64,000 bases of DNA from Hyphomicrobiales bacterium (GTDB taxonomy: Bacteria > Pseudomonadota > Alphaproteobacteria > Rhizobiales > Rhizobiaceae), in contig UBUL01000015.1 in NCBI GenBank assembly GCA_900468625.1, forward strand, positions 62,001 to 126,000, in the 5' to 3' direction. Positions 24,834 to 33,748 of this stretch are shown in pieces. Under the pieces are notes generated by a model. That model was given only the letters and a program-made list of their open reading frames with translations, had not been told where the DNA came from and did no database searches. The position numbers and the translations under genes are program-made. Numbering within the stretch: position 1 is the stretch's first letter; the number at the start of each line of letters is the position of its first letter.

Positions 24834-26546
24834 ATGGCTTCGACCAATCGCCTGCTTTTCAGCCGTTCCTTTGCCTTGCTTGCGAGCATCGCGCTGATTG
24901 CCGGCCCCGTTGCGGGCGTAACCGAACAGGCTTATGCGCAGGCGCAGAACAGCGGCGCGGCCGCTGGGGTCCAGGCACCGGGCACCGCCGCCGGTCAGAC
25001 GCCTCCGGCAGCATCGCCCACGGTCACGATGAACCCGGCCATGAATGCGGGGCCGGCTTCGGTTGCCGATCTTGCTGCCGGATTGCTCGATGCGGTCGTC
25101 AACATCTCCACCTCGCAGAAGGTAAAGGATGAGGGCAACGGGCCGGCGGCGCCGAAGGTGCCGGACAATTCACCCTACCAGGATGAATTCAACGATTTCT
25201 TCAACAACAAGAAAGACGACGACAGCAACCGCAAGGTGAGCTCGCTCGGCTCCGGCTTCGTCATCGATCCCACGGGCTATATCGTCACCAACAATCACGT
25301 CATCGAAGGCGCCGACGATATCGAAGCGATCTTTCCGAACGGTACCAAACTGAAGGCCAAGCTGATCGGGACGGATACGAAGACCGATCTTTCGGTTCTC
25401 AAGGTCGAGCCGAAACATCCGCTGACGGCCGTGAAGTTTGGCGATTCCTCCAAAATGAGGATCGGCGACTGGGTCATGGCAATCGGCAATCCTTTCGGCC
25501 TCGGCGGCTCCGTGACCATCGGCATCGTCTCGGCGCGCGGGCGCAATATCAATGCCGGTCCGTACGACAATTTCATTCAGACGGACGCGGCAATCAACAA
25601 GGGCAATTCCGGCGGTCCGCTCTTCAATATGAAAGGCGAGGTGATCGGCATCAACACCGCCATCATCTCCCCGAGCGGCGGCTCGATCGGCATCGGTTTT
25701 GCCGTACCGTCCGAACTGGCAGAAGGCGTTGTCAATCAGCTCAAGGATTTCGGTGAGACCCGCCGCGGCTGGCTCGGCGTGCGTATTCAGCCGGTCACGG
25801 ATGATGTCGCCAACAGCCTTGGTCTTGGCAGCGCCAAGGGTGCGCTCGTGGCCGGCGTCATCAAGGGCGGCCCGGTGGACAACGGCTCGATCAAGGCGGG
25901 CGATGTCATCCTGAAATTCGATGGCAAGGATGTGGACGAAATGCGCGATCTGTCGCGCATCGTTGCCGAAAGCCCCGTCGGCAAGGAAGTCGATGTCGTC
26001 ATCCATCGCGACGGCAAGGAGCAGACGGTCAAGGTGACCCTCGGCCGACTGGAGGACAGCGATCAGGCTGCCGCGGCCAGCACCGACAAGAACAAGAAGC
26101 CGCAGCTCGCGCCCGACGACAAGAGCAATGGCGACGGCGTCATCAACCCTGACGAGGGAGAGAATGGCAATGACGACGGCATGGATGGGCAGGATCAAGG
26201 CAGTGATCCGCAGCAATCGCCACAGGCTCAGCCGCCAGCTCAGGCAACGTCGAACATACTCGGAATGAAGCTTGCGACACTGACGGCCGAAAACCGCAAG
26301 AGCTTCGGCATAGCCGACAGCGTCGATGGCGTCGTCATTACCGAAGTGGCGCCAGGTTCGGCAGCGGCGGAAAAGGGACTGAAGCCCGGCGACGTCGTCG
26401 TGGAGGTTGCTCAGGAATTCGTCCAGACTCCGAGTGCGGCTTCGGAGAAGGTGGCTTCGCTGAAGCGGGAAGGGCGCCGCAACGCGCAAATGATGATCGC
26501 GTCTCCGAATGGTGACCTGCGCTTCATCGCCGTTGCGCTGGAATAG
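24834..26546 (+). CDS. degP: Periplasmic serine protease DegP/HtrA (Do family)
   Basis: A 570-residue periplasmic protease and chaperone for misfolded envelope proteins. It has a signal peptide (about 1-36, cleaved after AYAQA). The trypsin-like domain carries the triad His155 (TNNHVIEG), Asp185 (KTDLSVLK) and Ser259 (NKGNSGGPLF). Two PDZ domains follow, near 300-395 and 475-565. An unusual Asp/Asn/Gln/Pro-rich linker of about 80 residues lies between the PDZ domains, and an Ala/Pro-rich stretch precedes the protease. ATG 24834 has GAGG 7 bp upstream. It follows hflKC in the same direction, a conserved rhizobial arrangement. Confidence 0.96.
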   Translation: MASTNRLLFSRSFALLASIALIAGPVAGVTEQAYAQAQNSGAAAGVQAPGTAAGQTPPAASPTVTMNPAMNAGPASVADLAAGLLDAVVNISTSQKVKDEGNGPAAPKVPDNSPYQDEFNDFFNNKKDDDSNRKVSSLGSGFVIDPTGYIVTNNHVIEGADDIEAIFPNGTKLKAKLIGTDTKTDLSVLKVEPKHPLTAVKFGDSSKMRIGDWVMAIGNPFGLGGSVTIGIVSARGRNINAGPYDNFIQTDAAINKGNSGGPLFNMKGEVIGINTAIISPSGGSIGIGFAVPSELAEGVVNQLKDFGETRRGWLGVRIQPVTDDVANSLGLGSAKGALVAGVIKGGPVDNGSIKAGDVILKFDGKDVDEMRDLSRIVAESPVGKEVDVVIHRDGKEQTVKVTLGRLEDSDQAAAASTDKNKKPQLAPDDKSNGDGVINPDEGENGNDDGMDGQDQGSDPQQSPQAQPPAQATSNILGMKLATLTAENRKSFGIADSVDGVVITEVAPGSAAAEKGLKPGDVVVEVAQEFVQTPSAASEKVASLKREGRRNAQMMIASPNGDLRFIAVALE

Positions 26547-26549
26547 GAT

Positions 26550-27128
26550 TCAACGCGTTCTTCGTCCGTCCTGCTGCACACGCCATTCCGCGGCACCCAG
26601 GCGATAGACGACATGACGCTTCAGATGCGGATGCGTCTCCGGAATGTGCGGATGGTCGAAATCGCAGGCCGGATCGCGCCGCATGCCGATCTTGGCCATC
26701 GCAGCGCGTGCACGCCTGTTGTCACGCACGGCAATCGACAGGATTTCATCGATCTCCAGCCGCGTGAATGCATGATGCAGAAGAGCCACGCCGGATTCGG
26801 TCGCGTGGCCGTTGTTCCAATGGCGTGCTGAGATCCGCCAACCGATTTCCACGGCATCCTGCGGCAGGAGAGGCGGGAGCTGCAGTTTCGATAGTCCGCA
26901 GAACCCGATTGCCTCGCCGCTGTGCTTCAAGACCATGACGAGAAGCTCGAATCCGGGTTCCGGCGTCACGTTCCGGATCATGGTGAATATGGCGTCCGCA
27001 TCCTTGCGGCTGCGGCGGAAGGGAAAGAATTCGAGAACGGCCGGATCGGAGCTCAGCTCATAAAACAGCTCCCGATCTTCTTCCATGCATGGCCGCAGGA
27101 TGAGCCGAGATGTTTCGATTTTCGTCAT
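26550..27128 (-). CDS. GNAT acetyltransferase, RimJ/RimL-like (copy 1)
   Basis: A 192-residue acetyltransferase with TSRLILRPCMEEDRELFYEL, VEIGWRISARHWNNGHATES (acetyl-CoA region) and a C-terminal motif FDHPHIPETHPHLKRHVVYR. This pattern marks RimJ/RimL-type GNAT proteins that acetylate protein N-termini or small molecules. It is closely similar to the gene immediately upstream, whose 3' end it overlaps by 4 bp (ATGA). The two look like a tandem duplication. It ends 3 bp from the convergent degP stop. Substrate unknown. Confidence 0.9.
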   Translation of the reverse strand: MTKIETSRLILRPCMEEDRELFYELSSDPAVLEFFPFRRSRKDADAIFTMIRNVTPEPGFELLVMVLKHSGEAIGFCGLSKLQLPPLLPQDAVEIGWRISARHWNNGHATESGVALLHHAFTRLEIDEILSIAVRDNRRARAAMAKIGMRRDPACDFDHPHIPETHPHLKRHVVYRLGAAEWRVQQDGRRTR

Positions 27129-27688
27129 TGCGCGGAGCGCCACTCCTCTGCCGCCAGGCGGTAGAGGACATGGCGCCGCAGATGGGGATGAGTGTCGGGG
27201 ACGCTGGGGTGATCGAAATCGCTGCCCTCGACGCGATGCATGCCGATCCGCTCCATTACCGCGGTCGATCTGATGTTGTTGTGCACGGCGAAGGAAACGA
27301 TTTGATTGAGGCCGAGCTTTCCGAAGCCATAGGCCAGCAATGTCCCCGCCGCTTCGGTGACCAGCCCCTTGCCCCATTGCCGCGCCACCAGCCGCCAGCC
27401 GATCTCTATCGTTCCGGCCGGGACGAACGGTTCCAGATGATCCGTTCGCATCAGCCCGCAATAGCCGATCGCTTCGCCGCTTTCCTTCAACTCCAGCACG
27501 TAGAGGCCGAGCCCGGTTTCCGCGATCATCGACCGAACGCGGTCGAAGAAAGCGTCCGCTTCCGCACGATTGCGGCGGAACGGGTAAAATTCCATGACGG
27601 CTTCGTCGGAGTTGATCTCGTAGGCCAGGTCGCGATCCGTCTCGCGCCAGTTGCGGATGACGAGGCGGTCGGTTTTGGCGATGATCAT
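27125..27688 (-). CDS. GNAT acetyltransferase, RimJ/RimL-like (copy 2)
   Basis: A 187-residue paralogue of the downstream gene, with TDRLVIRNWRETDRDLAYEI, IEIGWRLVARQWGKGLVTEA and FDHPSVPDTHPHLRRHVLYR. The C-terminal DFDHP..P.THPHL.RHV.YRL.A.EWR signature is shared with copy 1, but the middles have diverged, so the duplication is not recent. ATG 27688 heads this two-gene unit, about 33 bp after the serB stop on the same strand, so it may be co-transcribed with serB. Confidence 0.9.
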   Translation of the reverse strand: MIIAKTDRLVIRNWRETDRDLAYEINSDEAVMEFYPFRRNRAEADAFFDRVRSMIAETGLGLYVLELKESGEAIGYCGLMRTDHLEPFVPAGTIEIGWRLVARQWGKGLVTEAAGTLLAYGFGKLGLNQIVSFAVHNNIRSTAVMERIGMHRVEGSDFDHPSVPDTHPHLRRHVLYRLAAEEWRSAQ

Positions 27689-27721
27689 CTGTGGCCCCTG
27701 ATTTCGGCGCTTCGTGCCGTT

Positions 27722-28612
27722 CTACGGCTTGACGAAGTCCGTCTTGCGATAGCCTTGGATATAGAGCAGGGCAGTCAGATCGCCGTGGTCGATGCGCATT
27801 CCTGCTTGTGCGGAAACCGTCGGCTTGGCATGGAGCGCGACGCCGGAGCCGGCAAGCTGCAGCATGCCGAGGTCGTTGGCGCCGTCGCCGACGGCCAACG
27901 CCTCATCAACGGAAATGCCGAGCCTCTCGGCGATATCGTTCAGCGCATCCACCTTGGCCTGCTTGCCGAGGATCGGCTCCTCGACGAGGCCGGTCAGGAT
28001 GCCGCTTTCTTCCAGCAGGACATTCGCCCGGTTCTCGTCGAAGCCGAGGGCCATGCCGATCCGGCTGGTGAAGACGGTGAAGCCGCCGGAAACGAGGGCG
28101 GTGTAATAGCCCTTCGCCTTCATGGTGGCGATGAGTTCAGGGCCGCCCGGCGTGAGCGTGATGCGCTTGGCAATGACATCGTCGACAACGGAGATCGGCA
28201 ATCCCTTCAGCAGAGCCACGCGCTCGCGCAGGGCCGGCTCGAAGGCAATCTCGCCGTTCATCGCGCGCGCGGTGATGTCGGCGACCTTCTCCTTGAAGCC
28301 GATTTCGGCGGCGAGCTCGTCTATGCACTCCTGGCCGATCATGGTCGAATCCATGTCGGCAATCAGCAGCTTCTTGCGGCGGGTTTCCGCTTCCTGGATG
28401 ACGAGATCGATTCGCGCGCTGCCGACTATCGCCAGGAGATTGGCCTCTGCGGCCTGCAGGTCCGTACCGTCGCGCAGCGCGATATCGCAGGCAATGCCGT
28501 CGGCCAGCCAGTACAGTCCGGACGCCTTGACCGTTTCAGCCGCCTGCTCGGCGATGGCCGGAATAAGAACGGGATTTGACGGATTGGCAATAAGCGTGGC
28601 AACGAAGGCCAT
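27722..28612 (-). CDS. serB: Phosphoserine phosphatase SerB
   Basis: Final step of serine synthesis, hydrolysing O-phosphoserine. The 296-residue protein has a divergent N-terminal region (1-80) and a HAD domain with nucleophile motif LLIADMDSTMIGQE, the SGGF loop (LVSGGFTVFTSRIG), conserved Lys in ILGKQAKVDAL, and AVGDGANDLGML. This length matches other rhizobial SerB proteins. ATG 28612 is chosen at the N-terminal MAFVATLIANPS. It is head-to-head with miaA, with start codons overlapping or within 14 bp depending on the miaA start. Confidence 0.96.
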   Translation of the reverse strand: MAFVATLIANPSNPVLIPAIAEQAAETVKASGLYWLADGIACDIALRDGTDLQAAEANLLAIVGSARIDLVIQEAETRRKKLLIADMDSTMIGQECIDELAAEIGFKEKVADITARAMNGEIAFEPALRERVALLKGLPISVVDDVIAKRITLTPGGPELIATMKAKGYYTALVSGGFTVFTSRIGMALGFDENRANVLLEESGILTGLVEEPILGKQAKVDALNDIAERLGISVDEALAVGDGANDLGMLQLAGSGVALHAKPTVSAQAGMRIDHGDLTALLYIQGYRKTDFVKP

Positions 28613-29507
28613 GAGCAGAAACCTTATGAGCGATATCGACGCGATCCTGATAACCGGGCCGACCGCCAGCGGCAAGTCCGCGCTGGCCGTAGAATTGGCG
28701 CGTTCGCATGATGGCGTTGTCGTCAATGCCGACAGCATGCAGATTTATGACACCCTGCGCATCCTCACTGCGCGCCCCTCAGAGGCCGATATGGAGGGCA
28801 TTCCGCACCATCTTTACGGCCACATTCCGGCGGCGCAGGCCTATTCGACAGGCGTCTGGCTGCGCGAGGCCGGTGCCTTGGTCGAGCGCTTGCGCGGCGA
28901 GGGGAGAATGCCTGTCTTCGTCGGCGGCACGGGGCTCTATTTCAAGGCGCTAACGGGCGGGCTTTCCGACATGCCTGAGATACCGTCCGATATCCGCAAT
29001 CGGCTCCGCGGCCGGCTGCTGGCGGAGGGGGCCGAAGTGCTGCATCGCGAGCTCGCTGAGCGTGATTGCGCCGTCGCGGAAACTTTGAATCCGCAGGACG
29101 GGCAGCGTATCGTTCGTGCGCTCGAGGTGATCGAAGCGACCGGCCGGTCGATCGCTGCCTTTCAAGGCAAGACCGGACCAATGGTCGTCGATCCCGACCG
29201 CGCGCGGAAGATCGTCGTGCTGCCCGACCGCGCCACGCTGCACGAGCGCATCAACGGCCGCTTCGAGAAGATGCTGGCAATTGGCGCCGAGGAAGAGGTG
29301 CAAGCCCTCCTGGCACTGGACCTGCCGCCGGAAATGCCTGTCATGAAGGCGATCGGCGTTGCCCAGATCGCCGCGATGCTGAAAGGCGAGATGACGCGCG
29401 CGGACGTGCTTGAAGCAGGAGCGGCGGCGACGCGGCAATATGCCAAGCGGCAGATGACTTGGTTCCGCAATCAGATGGACGAGAGTTGGGAGCGCTTGAG
29501 CCCGTAG
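28611..29507 (+). CDS. miaA: tRNA dimethylallyltransferase MiaA
   Basis: Adds a dimethylallyl group to A37 of tRNAs reading U-initial codons. The 298-residue protein has P-loop ILITGPTASGKSALA, VVNADSMQIYDTLRILTARP, MPVFVGGTGLYFKAL, PQDGQRIVRALEVIEATG and C-terminal RQYAKRQMTWFRNQ. ATG 28611 (MSRNLMSDIDAIL) matches the usual N-terminal length; ATG 28626 is an alternative. With 28611 the start shares 2 bp with the divergent serB start, so each promoter must lie inside the other gene or be very compact. Confidence 0.95.
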   Translation: MSRNLMSDIDAILITGPTASGKSALAVELARSHDGVVVNADSMQIYDTLRILTARPSEADMEGIPHHLYGHIPAAQAYSTGVWLREAGALVERLRGEGRMPVFVGGTGLYFKALTGGLSDMPEIPSDIRNRLRGRLLAEGAEVLHRELAERDCAVAETLNPQDGQRIVRALEVIEATGRSIAAFQGKTGPMVVDPDRARKIVVLPDRATLHERINGRFEKMLAIGAEEEVQALLALDLPPEMPVMKAIGVAQIAAMLKGEMTRADVLEAGAAATRQYAKRQMTWFRNQMDESWERLSP

Positions 29508-29516
29508 TTCGGGGTG

Positions 29517-31541
29517 TCAGTCCTTGTCGTAAAGACTGCTCAGGGGCTTTTTCAGGATGCTGTCCCGCAAGGACAAGCCGGATTCCCGCCGCGGAGGCGG
29601 GGCGAGTTCCCTTGGCACCACAGGGTGCGCGCCTCCCTCGTCGCTGCGGAGTTCACGGCGCAATTCCGCAAGCTTACTGTCGATCGATGTTTGCGAAGCT
29701 GCTGCCGGTTGCGGTGGGGCGGTACGAGGCAGCATGTCGGGACGGTAAGGTTCGATCGGTGGCAGGCCCGATTCCGCTTGATGCGGAATTGTTCGCTGGA
29801 CTGGCCCTTCGTCGAAGTCATCCTTGATATCCGTTATGGGCACAGCATTGTAGCTCTGCTGCGGAGGACTGATGTCGGGACCCGAAATCGAGCGCATGCG
29901 GCTGATGATCGTGCGCAGATCGACCGTGTCCGGCGAGTCCTCGCTGGTTTTCGCCACACTGCCGCTGGCTTTCGGCAGCAAATGCCGATCGACCTGTGAA
30001 AAGCGCATGCGCATGGGGACTGCGATGGCCTCGCCGAAGGCGATCGCTTCGCCATTGCCGATCGATGACAGGAAGCTGGTCGTGGAGATCGAGGAATTCG
30101 GGATGGCCGAACGGATGATTTCCTGGTCGCGATCGTTGGCGAGGCGCATGGCAAACAGCGTCGAGCATTGCGACAGGATCGTCTGGTCGAGTTCGCCCGG
30201 CCGCTGGGTGATGATGCCGAGCGATACTCCGTATTTGCGGCCTTCCTTGGCGATGCGGGCGATGGCCTGCCGCGTCGGGAAGAAGCCGAGATTCGGATCG
30301 GCGGGAATGTAACGGTGTGCTTCCTCGCAGACGACCAGCATATGGATCGCGCCATCGCTCCAGAGCGCCAGTTCGAATGCCATGCGGCAGAGCACCGAGG
30401 CGACGGAATTGATGACTTCCGAGGGAATTCCGGCAAGCTGAAATGTGCAGATCGGCTTGCCGTCTCCTGGGATGCGGAAGATCTTGGCGATGGTCTCCAT
30501 GATCGTATCGGTGATCGTATTGTTGGAGAACATGAAGTGGTAGCGCGGATCGTTGATCGCCGAGATGATGCGCATCTTCAGCGAGCGCAGATGCGGCTTT
30601 TCCTGGCGGCCTTCGAGGCGGCCGATGCGCTCGTCGATCTGCGCCAGCAGATCGGCCATGCGATAGGGAACGGGCGTGTCCGCCGTCACGGAAGACTTTT
30701 CCGTTTGACGGCGCATCAGGCTTGAATCGCTGCCGCGGAAGGCGCGTCTCGCTTCGGGAATGAGATCGCGGAGCGCATCGAGTTCCTCCGGCACGGCCGG
30801 ACGGCCTCGGAAGACGACTTCGCTGAATTCGTCCAGCCGCATCAGCCAGAACGGCAGATCGAGTGTATCCGTGTCAATGACGACGGCGTGCCTGGGGAAG
30901 GCGGCGGCGAATTCATTGTGCGGGTCGAGGATCAGCACGCGCAGTTTCGGATCGGTGCTGATCGCCTTGTGCAGCAGCAGCGAGACGGCGGTCGATTTGC
31001 CGACGCCGGTCGAGCCGACAACGGCGAAATGCTTCGACAGCATCGACGGAATATGGATGGCGGCATCGATGCTTTCGTCCTGCGTCAGCTTGCCGATGAC
31101 GCAGCTGTTGCCCTTGCCGGCATCGAAGATGCGCATGAGGTCTGCCGCGCGGATGCGATGAGCGATGGCGCCGAGATAGGGGTAAGCGGAAATGCCGCTC
31201 GAAAATTCCTCGCGGCCGTCCGGTTCGACGCGGACTTCGCCCAGCAATTCCACTTCGATGCGGAAGAGATTGTCCTGTCCTTCGCCCCAGCCGACGCCCT
31301 GAGTGTTCATGGAATAGACGAGGGCCGCCACGCGGTTCGATCCGACGCTGATGGAAATCAGCCTGCCGACAGACCAGAGTTCGGTGAGATCCGTACCGCC
31401 GGCTTCTGCAACGGCGGCGATCGTGGCGCGTGAGCCGTTGCATGCGACAACGCGGCCAAGGAAGCGATTTCCCGGCTTCAATTTGTCGCGACGATCCAAA
31501 TCTCCAGCCTTGCCGGATGTCTGCAGATCATTGTTCAGCAA
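29517..31541 (-). CDS. HerA-like ATPase (DUF87/FtsK-HerA superfamily)
   Basis: A protein of about 674 residues. It has an N-terminal HerA-barrel-like region (GNRFLGRVVACNGSRATIAA), Walker A VVGSTGVGKSTAVSLLLHKA, the LILDPHNEFAAAF strand, Walker B MLVVCEEAHRYIP and sensor IITQRPGELDQTILSQC. The last 110 residues are Pro/Ser-rich. HerA ATPases are DNA translocases, often paired with the NurA nuclease for end resection. No NurA gene is here, as is usual for this bacterial subgroup. There is no ATG near the expected start; TTG 31541 is used, with an open extension to 31592. The stop lies 9 bp from the convergent miaA stop. Confidence 0.85.
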   Translation of the reverse strand: MLNNDLQTSGKAGDLDRRDKLKPGNRFLGRVVACNGSRATIAAVAEAGGTDLTELWSVGRLISISVGSNRVAALVYSMNTQGVGWGEGQDNLFRIEVELLGEVRVEPDGREEFSSGISAYPYLGAIAHRIRAADLMRIFDAGKGNSCVIGKLTQDESIDAAIHIPSMLSKHFAVVGSTGVGKSTAVSLLLHKAISTDPKLRVLILDPHNEFAAAFPRHAVVIDTDTLDLPFWLMRLDEFSEVVFRGRPAVPEELDALRDLIPEARRAFRGSDSSLMRRQTEKSSVTADTPVPYRMADLLAQIDERIGRLEGRQEKPHLRSLKMRIISAINDPRYHFMFSNNTITDTIMETIAKIFRIPGDGKPICTFQLAGIPSEVINSVASVLCRMAFELALWSDGAIHMLVVCEEAHRYIPADPNLGFFPTRQAIARIAKEGRKYGVSLGIITQRPGELDQTILSQCSTLFAMRLANDRDQEIIRSAIPNSSISTTSFLSSIGNGEAIAFGEAIAVPMRMRFSQVDRHLLPKASGSVAKTSEDSPDTVDLRTIISRMRSISGPDISPPQQSYNAVPITDIKDDFDEGPVQRTIPHQAESGLPPIEPYRPDMLPRTAPPQPAAASQTSIDSKLAELRRELRSDEGGAHPVVPRELAPPPRRESGLSLRDSILKKPLSSLYDKD

Positions 31542-31697
31542 ACAGCTACCCCAACTATTAGATGTCGGAGCATAGAGAAATGGGCTTAACAAAACCCTGT
31601 CTACTATCCGCGCTTTTTACAGGGTTATCAGGCGGCCGCGATTTTTTATTGCTTCACGCGTTGACGCTTCGAAATTTTCTGTCTATCACTTCGGCCC

Positions 31698-31754
31698 ATG
31701 AAAAACTCGATCGTTCTTATCGTGGTGGGAAAGCGCATGGGCAGGATGGTGTAA
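31698..31754 (+). CDS. Leader peptide of the ilvIH attenuator
   Basis: ATG 31698 opens an 18-codon peptide, Met-Lys-Asn-Ser-Ile-Val-Leu-Ile-Val-Val-Gly-Lys and on to TAA. Six consecutive codons are Ile, Val, Leu, Ile, Val, Val, the end products of the pathway the downstream genes serve. This is the classic design of an attenuation leader: when charged branched-chain tRNAs are scarce the ribosome stalls and the following terminator does not form. A terminator and ilvI follow directly. I see no strong ribosome-binding site. Confidence 0.85.
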   Translation: MKNSIVLIVVGKRMGRMV

Positions 31755-31812
31755 CCGTCCGGCGACAGCCACCCATGCGCTAGATGACAGGCTCCCCAAG
31801 GGGCCTTTTTTT
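31733..31812 (+). promoter_or_regulatory. Transcription attenuator of ilvIH
   Basis: GCGCATGGG (31733-31741) pairs with CCCATGCGC (31772-31780), enclosing the end of the leader peptide frame (pause hairpin). A compact terminator follows: GGCTCCCC (31790-31797), AA, GGGGCC (31800-31805) and seven T (31806-31812). Ribosome position on the leader should decide whether the terminator folds. Confidence 0.85.
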
Positions 31813-31869
31813 ATGCCCGAAATCGAGATTTCATCTTTCCAAACCTCCAGCAGACAGCGGAACAAACGT

Positions 31870-33663
31870 ATGACCGGCACAGATAATCAGGCGAGCGGCA
31901 ATCGAATGACAGGCGCGGAGATCGTGTTGCAGGCGCTCAGGGACAATGGCGTCGAACACATCTTCGGTTATCCGGGCGGCGCCGTGCTTCCGATCTATGA
32001 CGAGATCTTCCAGCAGGATGATATCAAGCACATTCTCGTACGCCACGAGCAGGGCGCCGGCCATGCGGCCGAAGGTTATGCCCGCTCCACCGGCAAGGTC
32101 GGCGTCATGCTGGTCACCTCCGGTCCGGGCGCGACCAATGCGGTTACGCCGCTGCAGGACGCCTTGATGGATTCGATCCCGCTCGTCTGCCTGAGTGGCC
32201 AGGTTCCGACCACGCTGATCGGCTCCGACGCGTTCCAGGAATGCGATACCGTCGGCATCACCCGGCCTTGCACCAAGCACAACTGGCTGGTCAAGGACGT
32301 CAACGAGCTGGCTGCCGTCATTCATGAAGCCTTCCGCATCGCGCAATCAGGCCGTCCGGGTCCCGTCGTCGTCGACATCCCGAAGGATATCCAGTTTGCG
32401 ACCGGCACCTATACGCCGCCGGAAGCGCACCATGTCCAGAAAAGCTATCAGCCGAAGATCCAGGGCGACCTCAACAAGATCAACCAGGCGATCGAGCTGA
32501 TGAAGAATGCCCGTCGTCCGGTCATCTATTCCGGCGGCGGTGTCGTCAATTCGGGTCCGGAAGCGTCCAAGCTGCTGCGCGAACTGGTCGAGCTGACGAA
32601 CTTCCCGATCACCTCGACGCTGATGGGTCTCGGCGCCTATCCGGCCTCGGGCAAGAACTGGCTCGGCATGCTCGGCATGCACGGCTCCTACGAAGCCAAT
32701 ATGGCGATGCATGATTGCGACGTCATGGTCTGCATCGGCGCGCGCTTCGACGACCGCATTACCGGTCGCCTGAACGCCTTCTCGCCGAACTCGAAGAAGA
32801 TCCATATCGATATCGATCCGTCTTCGATCAACAAGAACGTTCGTGTCGATGTCGGTATTCTCGGCGATGTCGGCAATGTTCTGGAAGACATGGTTCGGCT
32901 GTGGCGCGCGCTGCCGCAGAAGCCCGCAGCGGACCGCCTCGGCGACTGGTGGGCCGATGTTGCCCGCTGGCGTGCGCGCAATTCTTTTGCCTATAAGGCG
33001 AGCGACGATGTCATCATGCCGCAATATGCGATCCAGCGCCTCTACGAGCTGACGAAGCATCGCGATACCTACATCACCACCGAAGTCGGCCAGCACCAGA
33101 TGTGGGCGGCGCAGTTCTACGGTTTCGAGCAGCCGAACCGCTGGATGACCTCGGGCGGCCTCGGCACCATGGGCTATGGCCTGCCGGCAGCGCTCGGCGT
33201 TCAGATCGCTCATCCGGAAAGCCTGGTCATCGACATTGCCGGCGACGCTTCGATCCAGATGTGCATTCAGGAAATGTCGGCTGCGATCCAGCACGATGCG
33301 CCGATCAAGATCTTCATCCTCAACAACCAGTACATGGGCATGGTTCGCCAATGGCAGCAGCTGCTGCACGGCAACCGCCTGTCCAATTCCTATACGGAGG
33401 CGATGCCCGATTTCGTCAAGCTGGCGGAAGCCTATGGCGCCGTCGGCCTGCGCTGCGAAAAGCCGGGCGATCTCGATGCCGCCATCCAGGAAATGATCGA
33501 CGTCAAGAAGCCGGTCATCTTCGATTGCCGCGTCGCCAATCTCGCCAACTGCTTCCCGATGATCCCTTCAGGCAAGGCGCATAACGAAATGCTGCTGCCG
33601 GACGAGGCGACCGATGAGGCCGTCGCCAATGCGATCGACGCCAAGGGTCGCCAGCTGGTCTGA
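31870..33663 (+). CDS. ilvI: Acetolactate synthase large (catalytic) subunit
   Basis: Condenses pyruvate with pyruvate or 2-oxobutyrate, the committed step to valine, leucine and isoleucine, using thiamine diphosphate and FAD. The 597-residue protein has HIFGYPGGAVLPIYDEI, the catalytic-Glu region VRHEQGAGHAAEGYARSTGK, VTSGPGATN, the TPP motif IDIAGDASIQMCIQEM through FILNNQYMGMVRQW. ATG 31870 fits the family N-terminus; the earlier ATG 31813 lies at the attenuator T-run and would be an implausible extension. The regulatory subunit gene ilvH follows after 85 bp, and transcription should be set by the upstream attenuator. Confidence 0.97.
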   Translation: MTGTDNQASGNRMTGAEIVLQALRDNGVEHIFGYPGGAVLPIYDEIFQQDDIKHILVRHEQGAGHAAEGYARSTGKVGVMLVTSGPGATNAVTPLQDALMDSIPLVCLSGQVPTTLIGSDAFQECDTVGITRPCTKHNWLVKDVNELAAVIHEAFRIAQSGRPGPVVVDIPKDIQFATGTYTPPEAHHVQKSYQPKIQGDLNKINQAIELMKNARRPVIYSGGGVVNSGPEASKLLRELVELTNFPITSTLMGLGAYPASGKNWLGMLGMHGSYEANMAMHDCDVMVCIGARFDDRITGRLNAFSPNSKKIHIDIDPSSINKNVRVDVGILGDVGNVLEDMVRLWRALPQKPAADRLGDWWADVARWRARNSFAYKASDDVIMPQYAIQRLYELTKHRDTYITTEVGQHQMWAAQFYGFEQPNRWMTSGGLGTMGYGLPAALGVQIAHPESLVIDIAGDASIQMCIQEMSAAIQHDAPIKIFILNNQYMGMVRQWQQLLHGNRLSNSYTEAMPDFVKLAEAYGAVGLRCEKPGDLDAAIQEMIDVKKPVIFDCRVANLANCFPMIPSGKAHNEMLLPDEATDEAVANAIDAKGRQLV

Positions 33664-33748
33664 TCGATAAATGGGGTGCGGCGAAAGCTGCGCCCCGGCC
33701 GATCTCTCTGGCATACCGAACAAGAACCGAGGAAACGGAACAAGGATA

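Noticed and set aside
27110..28579. 489-codon forward frame across the acetyltransferase and serB genes
   Set aside because: It is the antisense of three well-supported motifs sets (GNAT, HAD). The translation has no recognisable domain.
31813..31869. ATG 31813 as the start of ilvI
   Set aside because: It abuts the attenuator T-run and adds residues absent from the family. ATG 31870 fits the conserved N-terminus.
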